From NCBI GenBank assembly GCA_949299455.1, contig CASGAN010000013.1, positions 1 through 42,478 of the forward strand: a stretch of 42,478 bases of DNA, written 5' to 3'. This document shows, one piece after another, positions 23,905-32,937 of the stretch (within the stretch, counting starts at the first letter, position 1; each line of letters begins with the position of its first letter). The notes below the pieces were generated by a model. The model was not told the origin of the DNA. It ran no database searches and saw nothing but the letters and a program-made list of their open reading frames with translations. Made by a program: the position numbers and the translations under genes. This DNA is from an uncultured Oscillospiraceae bacterium. GTDB lineage: Bacteria > Bacillota > Clostridia > Oscillospirales > Ruminococcaceae.

Positions 23905-25422
23905 TCAGCGCGCATCTCTTCTTTTTTTAAAGGTCAGAATTGCTGCACCTGCCATCAGGAATGCCATTGGAAGCGCCACCGGTGCATAGTCGCCGGTATC
24001 AGGATTCTCAGGGTCTGTCGGCTCTTCCGGAGTTCCCGGATCAGTCGGAAGAAGTTCTGCATCTGCCAGTGCTTTTTCGAGCACAGCATATGCTGCTTCA
24101 ATCTCTTCCTCCGTTCCGCGTGCCGCAATAATCTCTTCTGCTGCTTTGATTGCTGCACGAATTGCCTGTCCGCTTTCCTCTGTGTATTTGCTCAAATCCA
24201 GCTGTTTTGCTGTGCTGAGCAATCCAATCAATGCACTTTGTTCGCCGGAAGCAACCAATGCTTCTTTTGCTTTAAACAGTGCATCATATGCTGCATCTAC
24301 TGCATCCTGTATGCGTTCATTTCTATGGAAATCTTCACCCGAAGCAGAAATGCCCAGCGTTGAGTTCGGACAATACAGTGCAAATGACAATTTCATTTTT
24401 CCGTTTGCGTCCAGCAGCATATAATCACGGAATTTCGTATTCATGCCGTCTCGCTGTACATCAAGGCCCGCATATGCATCAAATGGGCTGCGGTTGATCG
24501 AATTCATGGTATTGACCGTCGTCGAAACTTTCGATTCATACCAGTTATAATTCATAAAAAACTCATCAACGCAGTAGTTGCCCTCTGCATCCGGTTCCAT
24601 CCACGCTTTGTTCTCTTCATTAACTGCGTCCTGATGCGAAATGCTGCCGCCCGGAACCATTGCATCATACCAACTGATCAAAATATCCGGACACTTTTTG
24701 CGCATATACTTCATCATTGCGTTCAGCCTGGATGCATCTTCAGCACTGCATCCAGACGATTCCTGATTGAAGAAATATCCGTCAAAGCCGTAATACTCCA
24801 TAACCTCGAGCAGTTTATCCGCAACCGGGAAGCTTCCGTCCGCAGCTTGCTGTGTAAATGCTCTGACTTCTTCTACATAACCGTCTCCAGAACCCCACGG
24901 AAATCCCAGTGTTGCAACGACCGGTACGCCGTTTGCGTGCGCCGCGTCGGTGAATTCACCGGTCGGACAGGTGATGATACCCTCTTCAGAACCGGACCAG
25001 TACACAAACGAATCTGCGTACTGCCAGTAGTTAAACGACCAGCTCATGAAATTGTCGGTACCCTGTGCGCCCGTCGTGTCATGCGCCGAGTTGGCAAGCG
25101 AACAAAGCATCAGTTTTGCTTCCGGATTTGCTTTTGGATTCACAACAAATCCGCCTGTCCGATTTGCCAGCGGAATGCTCGCACGACTATAGCGGGCGTC
25201 CGGATCTGACTCCGGTGTCCATTCCAGGATGGTTGCAGAACTGAAGGACGGGCCGATCGGCATCAGCGATTCATGTGCAGCATACGCTTCGTTCATTTCT
25301 GCAGAACCGTCTTTTCCAGGCGTTCTTGCCGATGCCGGAAGCGCTGCACCCACATATGCCGATGCGGCAATCGCTGCTGCCAGCATACCTGAACCAACCC
25401 GCTTGAGTTTGCTGATTCTCAT
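23905..25422 (-). CDS. wall-anchored GH85 endo-beta-N-acetylglucosaminidase-like protein
   Basis: 505 residues. A signal peptide (about 1-33, ending near ALPASA) is followed by a GH85 catalytic region (about 60-370) with FNYWQYADSFVYWSGSEEGI and YYGFDGYFFNQESSG. Asn219 and Glu221 correspond to the substrate-assisting Asn and acid/base Glu that cleave the chitobiose core of N-glycans. Then comes a helical FIVAR-like domain (about 372-455), a Pro/Thr linker, NPDTG (473-477) as sortase-type signal, a membrane helix (480-498) and KKRR. The GH85 part stops at about residue 370, where family members usually continue into further beta-domains, so it may be minimal or shortened. GGAG lies 9 nt before the ATG. 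Likely role: harvesting host or dietary glycoproteins at the cell surface. Confidence 0.86.
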   Translation of the reverse strand: MRISKLKRVGSGMLAAAIAASAYVGAALPASARTPGKDGSAEMNEAYAAHESLMPIGPSFSSATILEWTPESDPDARYSRASIPLANRTGGFVVNPKANPEAKLMLCSLANSAHDTTGAQGTDNFMSWSFNYWQYADSFVYWSGSEEGIITCPTGEFTDAAHANGVPVVATLGFPWGSGDGYVEEVRAFTQQAADGSFPVADKLLEVMEYYGFDGYFFNQESSGCSAEDASRLNAMMKYMRKKCPDILISWYDAMVPGGSISHQDAVNEENKAWMEPDAEGNYCVDEFFMNYNWYESKVSTTVNTMNSINRSPFDAYAGLDVQRDGMNTKFRDYMLLDANGKMKLSFALYCPNSTLGISASGEDFHRNERIQDAVDAAYDALFKAKEALVASGEQSALIGLLSTAKQLDLSKYTEESGQAIRAAIKAAEEIIAARGTEEEIEAAYAVLEKALADAELLPTDPGTPEEPTDPENPDTGDYAPVALPMAFLMAGAAILTFKKRRDAR

Positions 25423-25461
25423 CTTTTCATTCTCCTTTCATGTTTGGTTTTTCTTCTTCTG

Positions 25462-25491
25462 ATTATTACTTCCGAAAACGTCAGTAATAAT
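25462..25491 (-). promoter_or_regulatory. inverted repeat in the GH85 5' untranslated region
   Basis: ATTATTACT (25462-25470) and AGTAATAAT (25483-25491) form a perfect 9-bp inverted repeat with a 12-bp spacer, starting just after the predicted transcript start. It could be a repressor operator or an RNA stem. Confidence 0.45.
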
Positions 25492-25500
25492 TGCGATTTG

Positions 25501-25529
25501 ATTATAAGATATATTGCATAGATTATCAA
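25501..25529 (-). promoter_or_regulatory. sigma-A promoter of the GH85 gene
   Basis: TTGATA (25524-25529), 17 bp, TATAAT (25501-25506) on the minus strand, in AT-rich DNA. Confidence 0.78.
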
Positions 25530-25780
25530 TGGAATATAATAAAACTTTTAACCATTATATACATGAGCGTGCGCATTTTTCTTGAACACTTTTAAAAATG
25601 CCCTTTCATAATATAAAATAATCTCTAATCAAAACCCACGGCGCATATTTAAAACACCTACAATTTATTTACAAAAAACAGAACGTTGCGTTCGGTACGT
25701 GCAGCAGTCATTCTATTATGCACAAAATTTTTCTTCTTTTTTGTACATATCCTTTCTTCGAGATTCGGCAATCTTCCGCA
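25530..25780. other. AT-rich intergenic stretch without recognised features
   Basis: Together with the GH85 promoter region this makes a 418-bp gap between coding sequences. I see no conserved ORF, RNA motif or repeat in this part. Confidence 0.5.
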
Positions 25781-25820
25781 TAAAAAATCCCTTATGCATG
25801 ATAACATGCATAAGGGATTC
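25781..25820 (-). terminator. intrinsic terminator of the paaK-ior-ACT operon
   Basis: Perfect 15-bp stem (25786-25800 with 25805-25819) and 4-nt loop, followed on the minus strand by a T-run. It is 20 bp after the ACT gene stop. Confidence 0.9.
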
Positions 25821-25840
25821 GAACGCAAAAGAATCAATAT

Positions 25841-26263
25841 TTAAAATTCGTCACTGCACATCACTTTAAAACCGTTTTCTGTGAAAATCCGCACAGCTTC
25901 TTCGTTGTTTGCAACACGCAGGATGACATACGCGGTATCTTCCGATCGGCTGATAAACGCATACATGTATTCCACACTGATGTTGTTATCGCGCAGCACT
26001 TCCATCGCCGCAGCCAGTCCGCCCGGACGGTCGTCAATGCCGATCGCAACCACTTTTGTAAGCGAAACGGTGAATCCGTCTGCTTTTAAGACATCAGCCG
26101 CTTTCTGCGCATCATTTACAATCAGGCGAAGGATGCCAAATTCCTTTGTATCAGCAATCGAAAGGGCACGGATATCCACGCCGTTTTCTTTTAAAATTTT
26201 GGTGATTTCCGCAAGTCTGCCGCGTTTGTTTTCAATAAATACGGACAACTGATTGATCGTCAT
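25841..26263 (-). CDS. tandem ACT-domain protein
   Basis: 140 residues made of two ACT folds (about 1-68 and 70-140), each a small-molecule-binding regulatory domain; IENKRGRLAEITKILKENGVDI and DRPGGLAAAMEVLRDNNISVEY are the characteristic helix entries. There is no catalytic domain. Such stand-alone tandem ACT proteins regularly follow phenylacetate-CoA ligase and indolepyruvate oxidoreductase genes. They are thought to sense an amino acid or aryl acid, but the ligand is unknown. It is the last gene of the operon, 24 bp after paaK, with AGGGGAGG before the ATG and a strong terminator behind. Confidence 0.9.
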   Translation of the reverse strand: MTINQLSVFIENKRGRLAEITKILKENGVDIRALSIADTKEFGILRLIVNDAQKAADVLKADGFTVSLTKVVAIGIDDRPGGLAAAMEVLRDNNISVEYMYAFISRSEDTAYVILRVANNEEAVRIFTENGFKVMCSDEF

Positions 26264-26287
26264 AAAAAAGACCTCCCCTTTTTTATC

Positions 26288-27604
26288 TTAATCGTATGTA
26301 TGGCGGTTGTCAATAATACGTTTCGCTTTTCCCTCACTGCGTTCAATCGATTTCGGTTCCACAATCGTGACGCTTGCCGAAAGACCGAGCACAGAGTGCA
26401 GACGTCCTTTGATCTCGCGTTCTTTCTCCTCAACCAGACGAACAGCATCAAAGTCCATTTCCGGCGACATTTCCACACGAACCTCCAATGTGTCAAGATT
26501 ATTCACACGATCAACAACGAGCTGATAGTTCGCAGTCACATCTTTTGTATGGAGCAAAACTTCCTCGATCTGGCTTGGGAATACATTGACGCCGCGGATA
26601 ATGAGCATATCGTCGCTTCTGCCGCGTGGTTTGCCCATTTTGACAAGCGTTCTGCCGCAGGCACACGTTCCATGTGTTAAGCAAGTGATATCGCGGGTGC
26701 GGTAGCGAATGAGCGGAAGCGCTTCTTTTGTGATGCAGGTGAACACCAGCTCACCGTATTCCCCATCCGGCAGAACTTCGCCGGTTTCCGGATTGATAAT
26801 CTCCGGGATGAAAAAGTCCTCGTTTACATGCAAGCCGTCCTGACATTCACATTCAAACGCAACACCCGGACCCATGACTTCCGACAAGCCATAGATATCG
26901 TATGCTTTGATGCCGAGTTTTTCCTCAATGCTTTTTCGCATCTGCTCGGTCCATGGCTCTGCGCCGAAAATGCCGGCTTTCAAATGAATCGCCGAAAGCG
27001 GAATCCCTGCTTCCTCACGTGATTCGCCAAGATACATTGCATACGACGGTGTGCAGCAGAGAATGGTTGAACCAAAGTCCTGCATAATGGTCAGCTGGCG
27101 CGCCGTATTGCCCGATGAAGCCGGAATAACGGTCGAGCCCATCGCCTGACCGCCGTAGTGCAGACCGAGTCCGCCGGTGAACAAGCCATATCCATAGGAA
27201 ACGTGGAGCACATCTTCCCGTGTTCCACCTGCGGCAGTGATTGCACGTGCTGCACACTCACCCCATGTTTTTAAGTCATTTTCCGTATAACCGACAACAG
27301 TCTGTTTTCCGGTCGTGCCGCTGGATGCGTGAATTTCCGTCACTTGACCAAGCGGAAGTGCAAACAATCCATACGGGTAGTTGTCACGCAGATCCGTTTT
27401 ATTTGTAAACGGCAGTTTGCTCAGATCATCAACACTTTTGATATCCTCCGGACGAATGCCGCATTCATCCAGCTTCTTTTTGTAAAACGGTACATTCTCA
27501 TACACGCGTTTGACCATGTCTGCAAGCCGGTCAGACTGTACAATCCGCATCGTATGTCTTGACGCCGTCTCAATTTCCGGCGTTCTGAACTTTCCCATTG
27601 CCAT
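26288..27604 (-). CDS. paaK: phenylacetate-CoA ligase (copy 1)
   Basis: A 438-residue adenylate-forming ligase activating phenylacetate or a related aryl acetate with ATP and CoA. IHASSGTTGKQTVVGYT is the AMP-binding P-loop. YGLSEVMGPGVAFEC, the RYRTRDITCL aspartate segment and RGVNVFPSQIEEVLL (C-terminal hinge region) are typical of PaaK. It has a close paralogue at 29953-31254 in the same operon. In gut Clostridia the iorAB-paaK set turns aryl pyruvates from aromatic amino acids into aryl acetates and their CoA esters; running the ligase toward ATP formation would conserve energy. Direction and true substrate are inferred. Its start overlaps the iorB stop. Confidence 0.93.
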   Translation of the reverse strand: MAMGKFRTPEIETASRHTMRIVQSDRLADMVKRVYENVPFYKKKLDECGIRPEDIKSVDDLSKLPFTNKTDLRDNYPYGLFALPLGQVTEIHASSGTTGKQTVVGYTENDLKTWGECAARAITAAGGTREDVLHVSYGYGLFTGGLGLHYGGQAMGSTVIPASSGNTARQLTIMQDFGSTILCCTPSYAMYLGESREEAGIPLSAIHLKAGIFGAEPWTEQMRKSIEEKLGIKAYDIYGLSEVMGPGVAFECECQDGLHVNEDFFIPEIINPETGEVLPDGEYGELVFTCITKEALPLIRYRTRDITCLTHGTCACGRTLVKMGKPRGRSDDMLIIRGVNVFPSQIEEVLLHTKDVTANYQLVVDRVNNLDTLEVRVEMSPEMDFDAVRLVEEKEREIKGRLHSVLGLSASVTIVEPKSIERSEGKAKRIIDNRHTYD

Positions 27605-28188
27605 CAGCCCCTCTCATAAGATGCGCCCAAATCGAACGCCTTTTGGTTTACTTCCAGGAATTTTTTCGGCACGCACTCATTGATCGATGCATTCCAAACG
27701 TCTTTATCAAAATCCATGAAATTCGACAGCACGCCGATCAATACGACGTTGATCGCTTTCGCCGAACCAGCTGCTTCTGCAAGTGAAAGTGCATCGAGCG
27801 CCAGCACATCTGCACCGCAGTCTTTCATTTTTTCAATCAGATTCTCCGGATAAACGGCTGCACCGGTGATGACCGGCATCGGATCAATCTGTTGTGTATT
27901 GGTAATGAGCTTGCCGCCTTTTTTCAGATACGGCAGATACCGTGCTGCTTCGAGCTGTTCAAACGAAAGAATGACATCCGCCTGTCCGAGATCGACGGTC
28001 GGCGAATCAACACGATCACCGAACCGCACATATGTCACAACGCTGCCGCCGCGCTGGCTCATGCCGTGCACTTCGCTGACTTTGACGTCAAAGCCCTGAC
28101 GGATGATTGCATGACCGAGAATCCGGCTGGCAAGCAGAGTGCCCTGTCCGCCCACGCCGACAATCATAATGCTTTTTGTCTGATTCAT
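27604..28188 (-). CDS. iorB: indolepyruvate:ferredoxin oxidoreductase, beta subunit
   Basis: A 194-residue gamma-domain-type subunit of the 2-oxoacid:ferredoxin oxidoreductase family, partner of IorA. The N-terminal GVGGQGTLLASRILGHA is its nucleotide-like loop, and EVHGMSQRGGSVVTYVRFG is the family's conserved stretch. It overlaps iorA by ATGA at 28185-28188 and the following paaK at its stop codon, so the three are translationally coupled. With IorA it decarboxylates indolepyruvate or phenylpyruvate to the acyl-CoA, reducing ferredoxin. Confidence 0.94.
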   Translation of the reverse strand: MNQTKSIMIVGVGGQGTLLASRILGHAIIRQGFDVKVSEVHGMSQRGGSVVTYVRFGDRVDSPTVDLGQADVILSFEQLEAARYLPYLKKGGKLITNTQQIDPMPVITGAAVYPENLIEKMKDCGADVLALDALSLAEAAGSAKAINVVLIGVLSNFMDFDKDVWNASINECVPKKFLEVNQKAFDLGASYERG

Positions 28189-29927
28189 GCTTTGTCTCCT
28201 CCTTTGTCAAATGCGTCAAACGCACAGAGCGAACTGCACAGTCCGCATCCCACGCAAAGCGTCTGATCGACAACTGCTTTTCCGTTTTTCATGCTGATTG
28301 CCGGACAGCCGATCTTCATGCACGATTTACAGCCGCGGCATTTATCGGAAACGACGGTAAACGGCGGATTGTGTTTGACATATTTTAAAAGTGCGCACGG
28401 ACGGCGGGAAATGATAACGGACGGTTCTTTTGCTGCAAGTTCTTCCTTGAGCACGCGGTCACACGTTTTTAAATCATATGGGTCAACGACCTGCACACGG
28501 CGGATACCCATCGCCTCACACACTTTTTCGAGACTGATTTTTGCCGCCGGATCACCCTTGATATTATATCCGGTCGTCGGGTTCTGCTGATGGCCGGTCA
28601 TGCCGGTAATCGAGTTATCGAGAATAATCACAGTCGAATTGCTTGCGTTATATGCCACGTTTGCAAGTCCTGTCATGCCGGAGTGCATAAATGTACTGTC
28701 ACCGATGACAGCAACCGAGCGGCTCTCGCTCTCCTCGCCGCGTGCTTTGTTAAAGCCGTGCAGACCGGAAATCGAAGCACCCATGCAGACGGTCGTATCC
28801 ATTGCCGCAAGCGGTGCCAGTGCGCCGAGCGTATAGCAGCCGATATCACCGGACACCATGACTTTGTTTTTCGAAAGTGTATAGAAAAGGCCTCTGTGCG
28901 GACATCCTGCACACATCACCGGAGGACGCACCGGAATATCGTCAGAAAGTGCTGTTGTGTCCGGCACTTCGCCGGCCAGCTTTTCTCTGACCATATTCTG
29001 CGAGATCTCCCCAATCAGCGGGAAGGTATCTTTTCCGTGCACGGGAATGCCAAGCGCTTTCACATGGCGTTCAATGACATCATCGAGCTCTTCAATGATG
29101 TAAAGGGTTTCTACTTTACGGGCAAAATTTCGAATTTTTTCGACTGGAAGCGGGTGTACCATGCCGAGTTTTAAATACGATGCGCTGTCACCCATTGCTT
29201 CGCGTGCATATTGAAACGACGGACCGTTTGTAATAATGCCGATTTTGGTGTCACCCATGATTTCGACGTTCAAATCACACGTTTCTGCGTATTCTGTTAA
29301 GTCTTTGATGCGCTGTTCGACAACCGGATGCTTTTTCTTCGCCATGCCCGGCATCATAACATATTTCTGCGGGTTCTTCTCGTATGGCTTCAACGGCAGT
29401 TCTGTCCGCGGCTCGGTTTCCACCAAACTCTGCGAATGTGCGATTCGGGTGGACAGCCGCAGAATGACCGGTGTGTCGAACTGCTCGGACAGTTCGTATG
29501 CACGTTTTGCAAACGCTTTGCACTCTGCGGAATCCGACGGCTCAAGCATCGGCACTTTCGATGCAATCGCATAGTGACGCGAATCCTGCTCGTTCTGCGA
29601 CGAGTGCATACCCGGATCATCTGCAACCGCGATCACAAATCCGGCATTGACACCAGTATACGACGCGGTAAACAGCGGGTCTGCTGCCACGTTCAAGCCG
29701 ACATGTTTCATTGCACAAAACGAACGCTTTCCGCCGATTGAAGCACCGATTGCCACTTCCATGGCGACTTTTTCGTTCGGCGCCCATTCACAGTAAATCT
29801 CATCGTATTTTGCTGCTTCCTCTGTAATTTCTGTACTCGGTGTTCCCGGGTAACTGGAAACCACGCCGCAGCCCGCCTCAAACAATCCGCGTGCAACTGC
29901 TTCGTTTCCAAGCATCAGCTGTTTCAT
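28185..29927 (-). CDS. iorA: indolepyruvate:ferredoxin oxidoreductase, alpha subunit
   Basis: 580 residues. The N-terminal pyruvate-oxidoreductase-like domain begins MKQLMLGNEAVARGLFEAG; SYPGTPSTEI follows. The thiamine-diphosphate-binding domain (about 340-480) contains CAGCPHRGLFYTL and the ThDP motif around GDSTFMHSG...NVAYNASN. The C-terminus carries two [4Fe-4S] ferredoxin motifs, CRGCKSCMKIGCP and CVGCGLCSSLC. The enzyme oxidatively decarboxylates aryl pyruvates from tryptophan, phenylalanine and tyrosine transamination. It is the second gene of the operon, 25 bp after the upstream paaK copy, with a GGAGG-type site. Confidence 0.95.
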   Translation of the reverse strand: MKQLMLGNEAVARGLFEAGCGVVSSYPGTPSTEITEEAAKYDEIYCEWAPNEKVAMEVAIGASIGGKRSFCAMKHVGLNVAADPLFTASYTGVNAGFVIAVADDPGMHSSQNEQDSRHYAIASKVPMLEPSDSAECKAFAKRAYELSEQFDTPVILRLSTRIAHSQSLVETEPRTELPLKPYEKNPQKYVMMPGMAKKKHPVVEQRIKDLTEYAETCDLNVEIMGDTKIGIITNGPSFQYAREAMGDSASYLKLGMVHPLPVEKIRNFARKVETLYIIEELDDVIERHVKALGIPVHGKDTFPLIGEISQNMVREKLAGEVPDTTALSDDIPVRPPVMCAGCPHRGLFYTLSKNKVMVSGDIGCYTLGALAPLAAMDTTVCMGASISGLHGFNKARGEESESRSVAVIGDSTFMHSGMTGLANVAYNASNSTVIILDNSITGMTGHQQNPTTGYNIKGDPAAKISLEKVCEAMGIRRVQVVDPYDLKTCDRVLKEELAAKEPSVIISRRPCALLKYVKHNPPFTVVSDKCRGCKSCMKIGCPAISMKNGKAVVDQTLCVGCGLCSSLCAFDAFDKGGDKA

Positions 29928-29952
29928 ATGTAAAATTCCTCCTTAATAACCG

Positions 29953-31254
29953 TCAGTTCTGTCCGCGCAGATCGACAATGCGTTTTGCCTTGCCCTGGAA
30001 CCGCTCCAGCGATTTCGGCTCAATCAGCGATACCTTGCAGTCAATGCCGAGCACTGTATGCAGGTTTGCTTTCACCTGTTTTTGCAAGTGCTCGAGTGCA
30101 CCATAATCTTCAAGTAAGCGGCCGTCAACCAGCTCCACCTGAACCTCAAGCGTATCCATAAAGCCTTCCCGGCGGACAATCAGCTGATAATGCGGACCGA
30201 TATTCTCCATCTGAACCAGAACACTTTCAATCTGGCTCGGGAAGACGTTTACGCCGCGGATTTTGAGCATATCATCTGTTCTGCCGGTTGTTTTATCCAT
30301 ACGGACAAACGTTCTGCCGCATGCGCACGGCTCGTAATTTAAACGTGTGATATCCTTTGTACGGTAACGGAGCATCGGAATGCCCTCTTTTGTAAGCGTT
30401 GTGATGACAAGCTCGCCGCGTTCGCCTGCTTCGAGTGTTTCGCCGGTCTGCGCATTGATGATTTCCGGATAGAAATGGTCTTCGTTCACATGCAAACCAC
30501 ACCGCAGATGACATTCACCCGAAACGCCAGGACCCATGAGCTCGCTCATGCCATAGTTATCGGTTGCAAAGAGGTTGAATCCTTTTTCCACCTGTTCGCG
30601 CATCTCCTGTGTACATCCTTCAGAGCCGAACAATCCAAGCCGAAGCTTTAACTCATCATTGGAAATGCCGCATTCACGCGCAACCTCACTCATGTAAAGC
30701 GCATAGGACGGTGTGCTGACCAGTGCAGTGACACCGAAGTCCTTGAGCATCATAACCTGTTTTTTCGTATTGCCGGAAGACGCCGGAATGATCGTTGCAC
30801 CCAGCTTTTCAAGTCCATAGTGAAGTCCCAGCGCACCGGTGAACAATCCGTAGCCGAACGCAATCTGAACAATATCCTCATCTGTTGCACCCACTGCGGC
30901 GCAAAGACGCGCCACACAGTCCGACCAAGTATCAAGGTCTTTTCGTGTGTATCCAACGACCGTTGGTTTTCCGGTCGTACCACTCGACGCGTGAATCCGA
31001 ACGATTTCTTTCATCGGCTTACCAAACAATCCAAACGGATACGTATCGCGGATGTCGGCTTTCGTCGTAAACGGAATATATTGGATATCGGACAGACATT
31101 TTATTTTTTCCGGCACAACACCGGCATTTTTCAAACGTTCATGATAAAAAGGTACATTGTTATAGCAATAAGCCACGACCCATTTAAGCCGTTCCAGCTG
31201 CATTTCTTCAATTTTTTTTCGCGGCATCGTTTCGATGTCTTTTTGGAAAAACAT
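29953..31254 (-). CDS. paaK: phenylacetate-CoA ligase (copy 2)
   Basis: A 433-residue PaaK-family ligase leading the operon. IHASSGTTGKPTVVGYTRKDL, YGMSELMGPGVSGEC and RGVNVFPSQIESVLV match copy 1 closely, but the sequences differ throughout, so this is an old duplication and not a recent repeat. Two ligases around one oxidoreductase suggest different aryl acids, for example phenylacetate versus indole- or 4-hydroxyphenylacetate; this cannot be read from the sequence. TGAGGTG lies upstream of the ATG, and a good promoter sits 48 bp before the start. Confidence 0.93.
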   Translation of the reverse strand: MFFQKDIETMPRKKIEEMQLERLKWVVAYCYNNVPFYHERLKNAGVVPEKIKCLSDIQYIPFTTKADIRDTYPFGLFGKPMKEIVRIHASSGTTGKPTVVGYTRKDLDTWSDCVARLCAAVGATDEDIVQIAFGYGLFTGALGLHYGLEKLGATIIPASSGNTKKQVMMLKDFGVTALVSTPSYALYMSEVARECGISNDELKLRLGLFGSEGCTQEMREQVEKGFNLFATDNYGMSELMGPGVSGECHLRCGLHVNEDHFYPEIINAQTGETLEAGERGELVITTLTKEGIPMLRYRTKDITRLNYEPCACGRTFVRMDKTTGRTDDMLKIRGVNVFPSQIESVLVQMENIGPHYQLIVRREGFMDTLEVQVELVDGRLLEDYGALEHLQKQVKANLHTVLGIDCKVSLIEPKSLERFQGKAKRIVDLRGQN

Positions 31255-31302
31255 ACAAGCACCTCATTTATATTTTATTGCTTTAAAGCGGTTGTGAATA
31301 TT

Positions 31303-31331
31303 ATTATAACGCCTCTGTTGTGAAAATGCAA
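31303..31331 (-). promoter_or_regulatory. sigma-A promoter of the paaK-iorAB-paaK-ACT operon
   Basis: TTGCAT (31326-31331), 17 bp, TATAAT (31303-31308) on the minus strand. Confidence 0.78.
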
Positions 31332-31341
31332 CAAAAAAAGC

Positions 31342-31379
31342 AAAAAAACTGTGCCCAAAAACAAATTTTCAGGCACAGT
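31342..31379 (-). terminator. intrinsic terminator of the CNNM/CorC gene
   Basis: ACTGTGCC (31349-31356) pairs with GGCACAGT (31372-31379), extended by A/T pairs, and is followed on the minus strand by seven T. It overlaps the region of the paaK operon promoter -35. Confidence 0.88.
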
Positions 31380-31384
31380 CTGCT

Positions 31385-32653
31385 TTATTCTTCTTCCTGT
31401 TGCTGTTCTTCCGGCTCTTTTTCGACAATCAGCGACGTAATGCGCTGATCGGTAACGGTCTCAACCCGAACAGTCAGTGATTCAAATGTAAATGATTCAT
31501 TCTCCTGCGGAATATGTTCAAACATGTCAAGCGCCCAGCCACCAACCGATTGACTGCTTCCGTCATAAGAACAGTCTTCCATATCGAGATATTCAAACAG
31601 ATCGAACACATTGGTGTCGCCGTTCACCCGATAAGTATTTTCACCGATCGGCACAATTTCTGTTTTTACCTGATCGCTTTCATCCCAGATATCACCGACA
31701 AGCTCTTCGATGATGTCTTCAATCGTAATAATGCCGATCGTTCCGCCGTAAGAGTCCGTCACAACTGCCATGTGCATAACCTCACGCTGCAGTTCTTTTA
31801 GCAATGAGGAAATTCGTTTTTTCGGCGGCACAAACAGCACCTTTTGTACAAGCGGCAGAACCGAAACGTTTCCGTTCTGCTTTAAATATGCCTGTACAAA
31901 ATCTTTTTGCGTGATAACACCCAAAATATTATCGATCGTCTTTTCATACACCGGCAGTCTCGAATAGCCTGTGGAGAAAAACAAGTCGAGCACTGCCTGC
32001 GGATCTTCTGTTGTCGACACAGCAGCAACATCGACACGCGGTGTCAAAATCTCATCGACCATGATATCGTCGAACTCAATCGCTGACTGCACCAATTCGC
32101 TCTCATGCTCATTAAGCACACCTTCGTCCTCGATCTCTTCGATAATGACTTTTAATTCCTCTTCTGTAACACTCGGCTGATTGTCCTCATCCTTTGAAAA
32201 CAGCTTGACAATCGCCTGCAAACAAAAGACGAATGGTGAAAACACCTTCATACATGCCCACAAAATACCTGATGAACGCAATGCGCGTTCTTCCGGGCTG
32301 CGTTTTGCAAGAGATTTCGGCAAAACCTCTCCGAAAATCAAAACAACAATCGTCAGAACGACGGTAGAAAGCATTGCACCATATGCCGGAAACCATTTTG
32401 TAAATAAAATTGTTCCAATGGATGCAGACGCGATATTTACAATGTTATTACCGATCAAAAGCGCTGACAGTGCGCTATCAAATCGGTCAGAAATTTTCAG
32501 TACTCGTGATGCACGCTTATCGCCTGCATTCACATAATTCTTCATTCTCGCACGGCTAAAACTCGAAAATGCTGTTTCTGTGCCCGAAAAAAACGAAGAA
32601 CAAATAATCAAAATAATAATTGCAACAATCTGTATCGCGGCAGATTCGTCCAA
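31385..32653 (-). CDS. CNNM/CorC-family membrane protein (hemolysin-like)
   Basis: 422 residues. The N-terminal DUF21/CNNM transmembrane domain (about 1-190, at least three hydrophobic helices) has FFSGTETAFSSFSRARMKN and the LLIGNNIVNIASASIGT signature. It is followed by a CBS pair (about 205-330; DEILTPRVDVAAVS and YGGTIGIITIEDIIEELVGDI) and the C-terminal CorC_HlyC domain (about 340-410). This family transports or regulates magnesium and related cations; the hemolysin name is historical. The start is TTG with AAGGAG 8 nt before it; no ATG fits. It is single, with its own promoter (32688-32716). Confidence 0.93.
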   Translation of the reverse strand: MDESAAIQIVAIIILIICSSFFSGTETAFSSFSRARMKNYVNAGDKRASRVLKISDRFDSALSALLIGNNIVNIASASIGTILFTKWFPAYGAMLSTVVLTIVVLIFGEVLPKSLAKRSPEERALRSSGILWACMKVFSPFVFCLQAIVKLFSKDEDNQPSVTEEELKVIIEEIEDEGVLNEHESELVQSAIEFDDIMVDEILTPRVDVAAVSTTEDPQAVLDLFFSTGYSRLPVYEKTIDNILGVITQKDFVQAYLKQNGNVSVLPLVQKVLFVPPKKRISSLLKELQREVMHMAVVTDSYGGTIGIITIEDIIEELVGDIWDESDQVKTEIVPIGENTYRVNGDTNVFDLFEYLDMEDCSYDGSSQSVGGWALDMFEHIPQENESFTFESLTVRVETVTDQRITSLIVEKEPEEQQQEEE

Positions 32654-32687
32654 ACAGAATCACTCCTTAATAATATATACATAGTTT

Positions 32688-32716
32688 ACTATATCAGATT
32701 TTGACTGCTGTGTCAA
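32688..32716 (-). promoter_or_regulatory. sigma-A promoter of the CNNM/CorC gene
   Basis: TTGACA (32711-32716), 17 bp, TATAGT (32688-32693) on the minus strand. Confidence 0.83.
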
Positions 32717-32837
32717 TGAAAAACCTCTGTATATCTTTGATACGTTACAGTCATCCAAATCAAGCACTAAAGAATATCCGGTTAACTGATACGCTCATCG
32801 CAGCGTTTAAATAAACATTGTATATTGTCTGCCCGAT

Positions 32838-32876
32838 AAAAAAGAAGCCCTTCCGCATTGAAGGAGCTTCTTTTTT
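32838..32876. terminator. intrinsic terminator behind the broken URO-D-like gene
   Basis: AAAGAAGC-CCTTC and GAAGG-A-GCTTCTTT pair around CGCATT with one bulge, with A- and T-runs on both sides. It serves leftward transcripts from the URO-D-like gene and could work in both directions. Confidence 0.82.
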
Positions 32877-32937
32877 ATAACGATACCCAATGGTCTTATA
32901 CTTTTGATCAATAAAAATCTCTACATATCAGATCTTA

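Noticed and set aside
25812-25822. GGGATTCGAAC, similar to the T-arm of a tRNA
   Set aside because: It is the edge of the terminator at 25781-25820; no acceptor, D- or anticodon stems can be built around it.
26288-31254. The two paaK genes as a recent duplication or assembly repeat
   Set aside because: They differ along their whole length and have different flanks.
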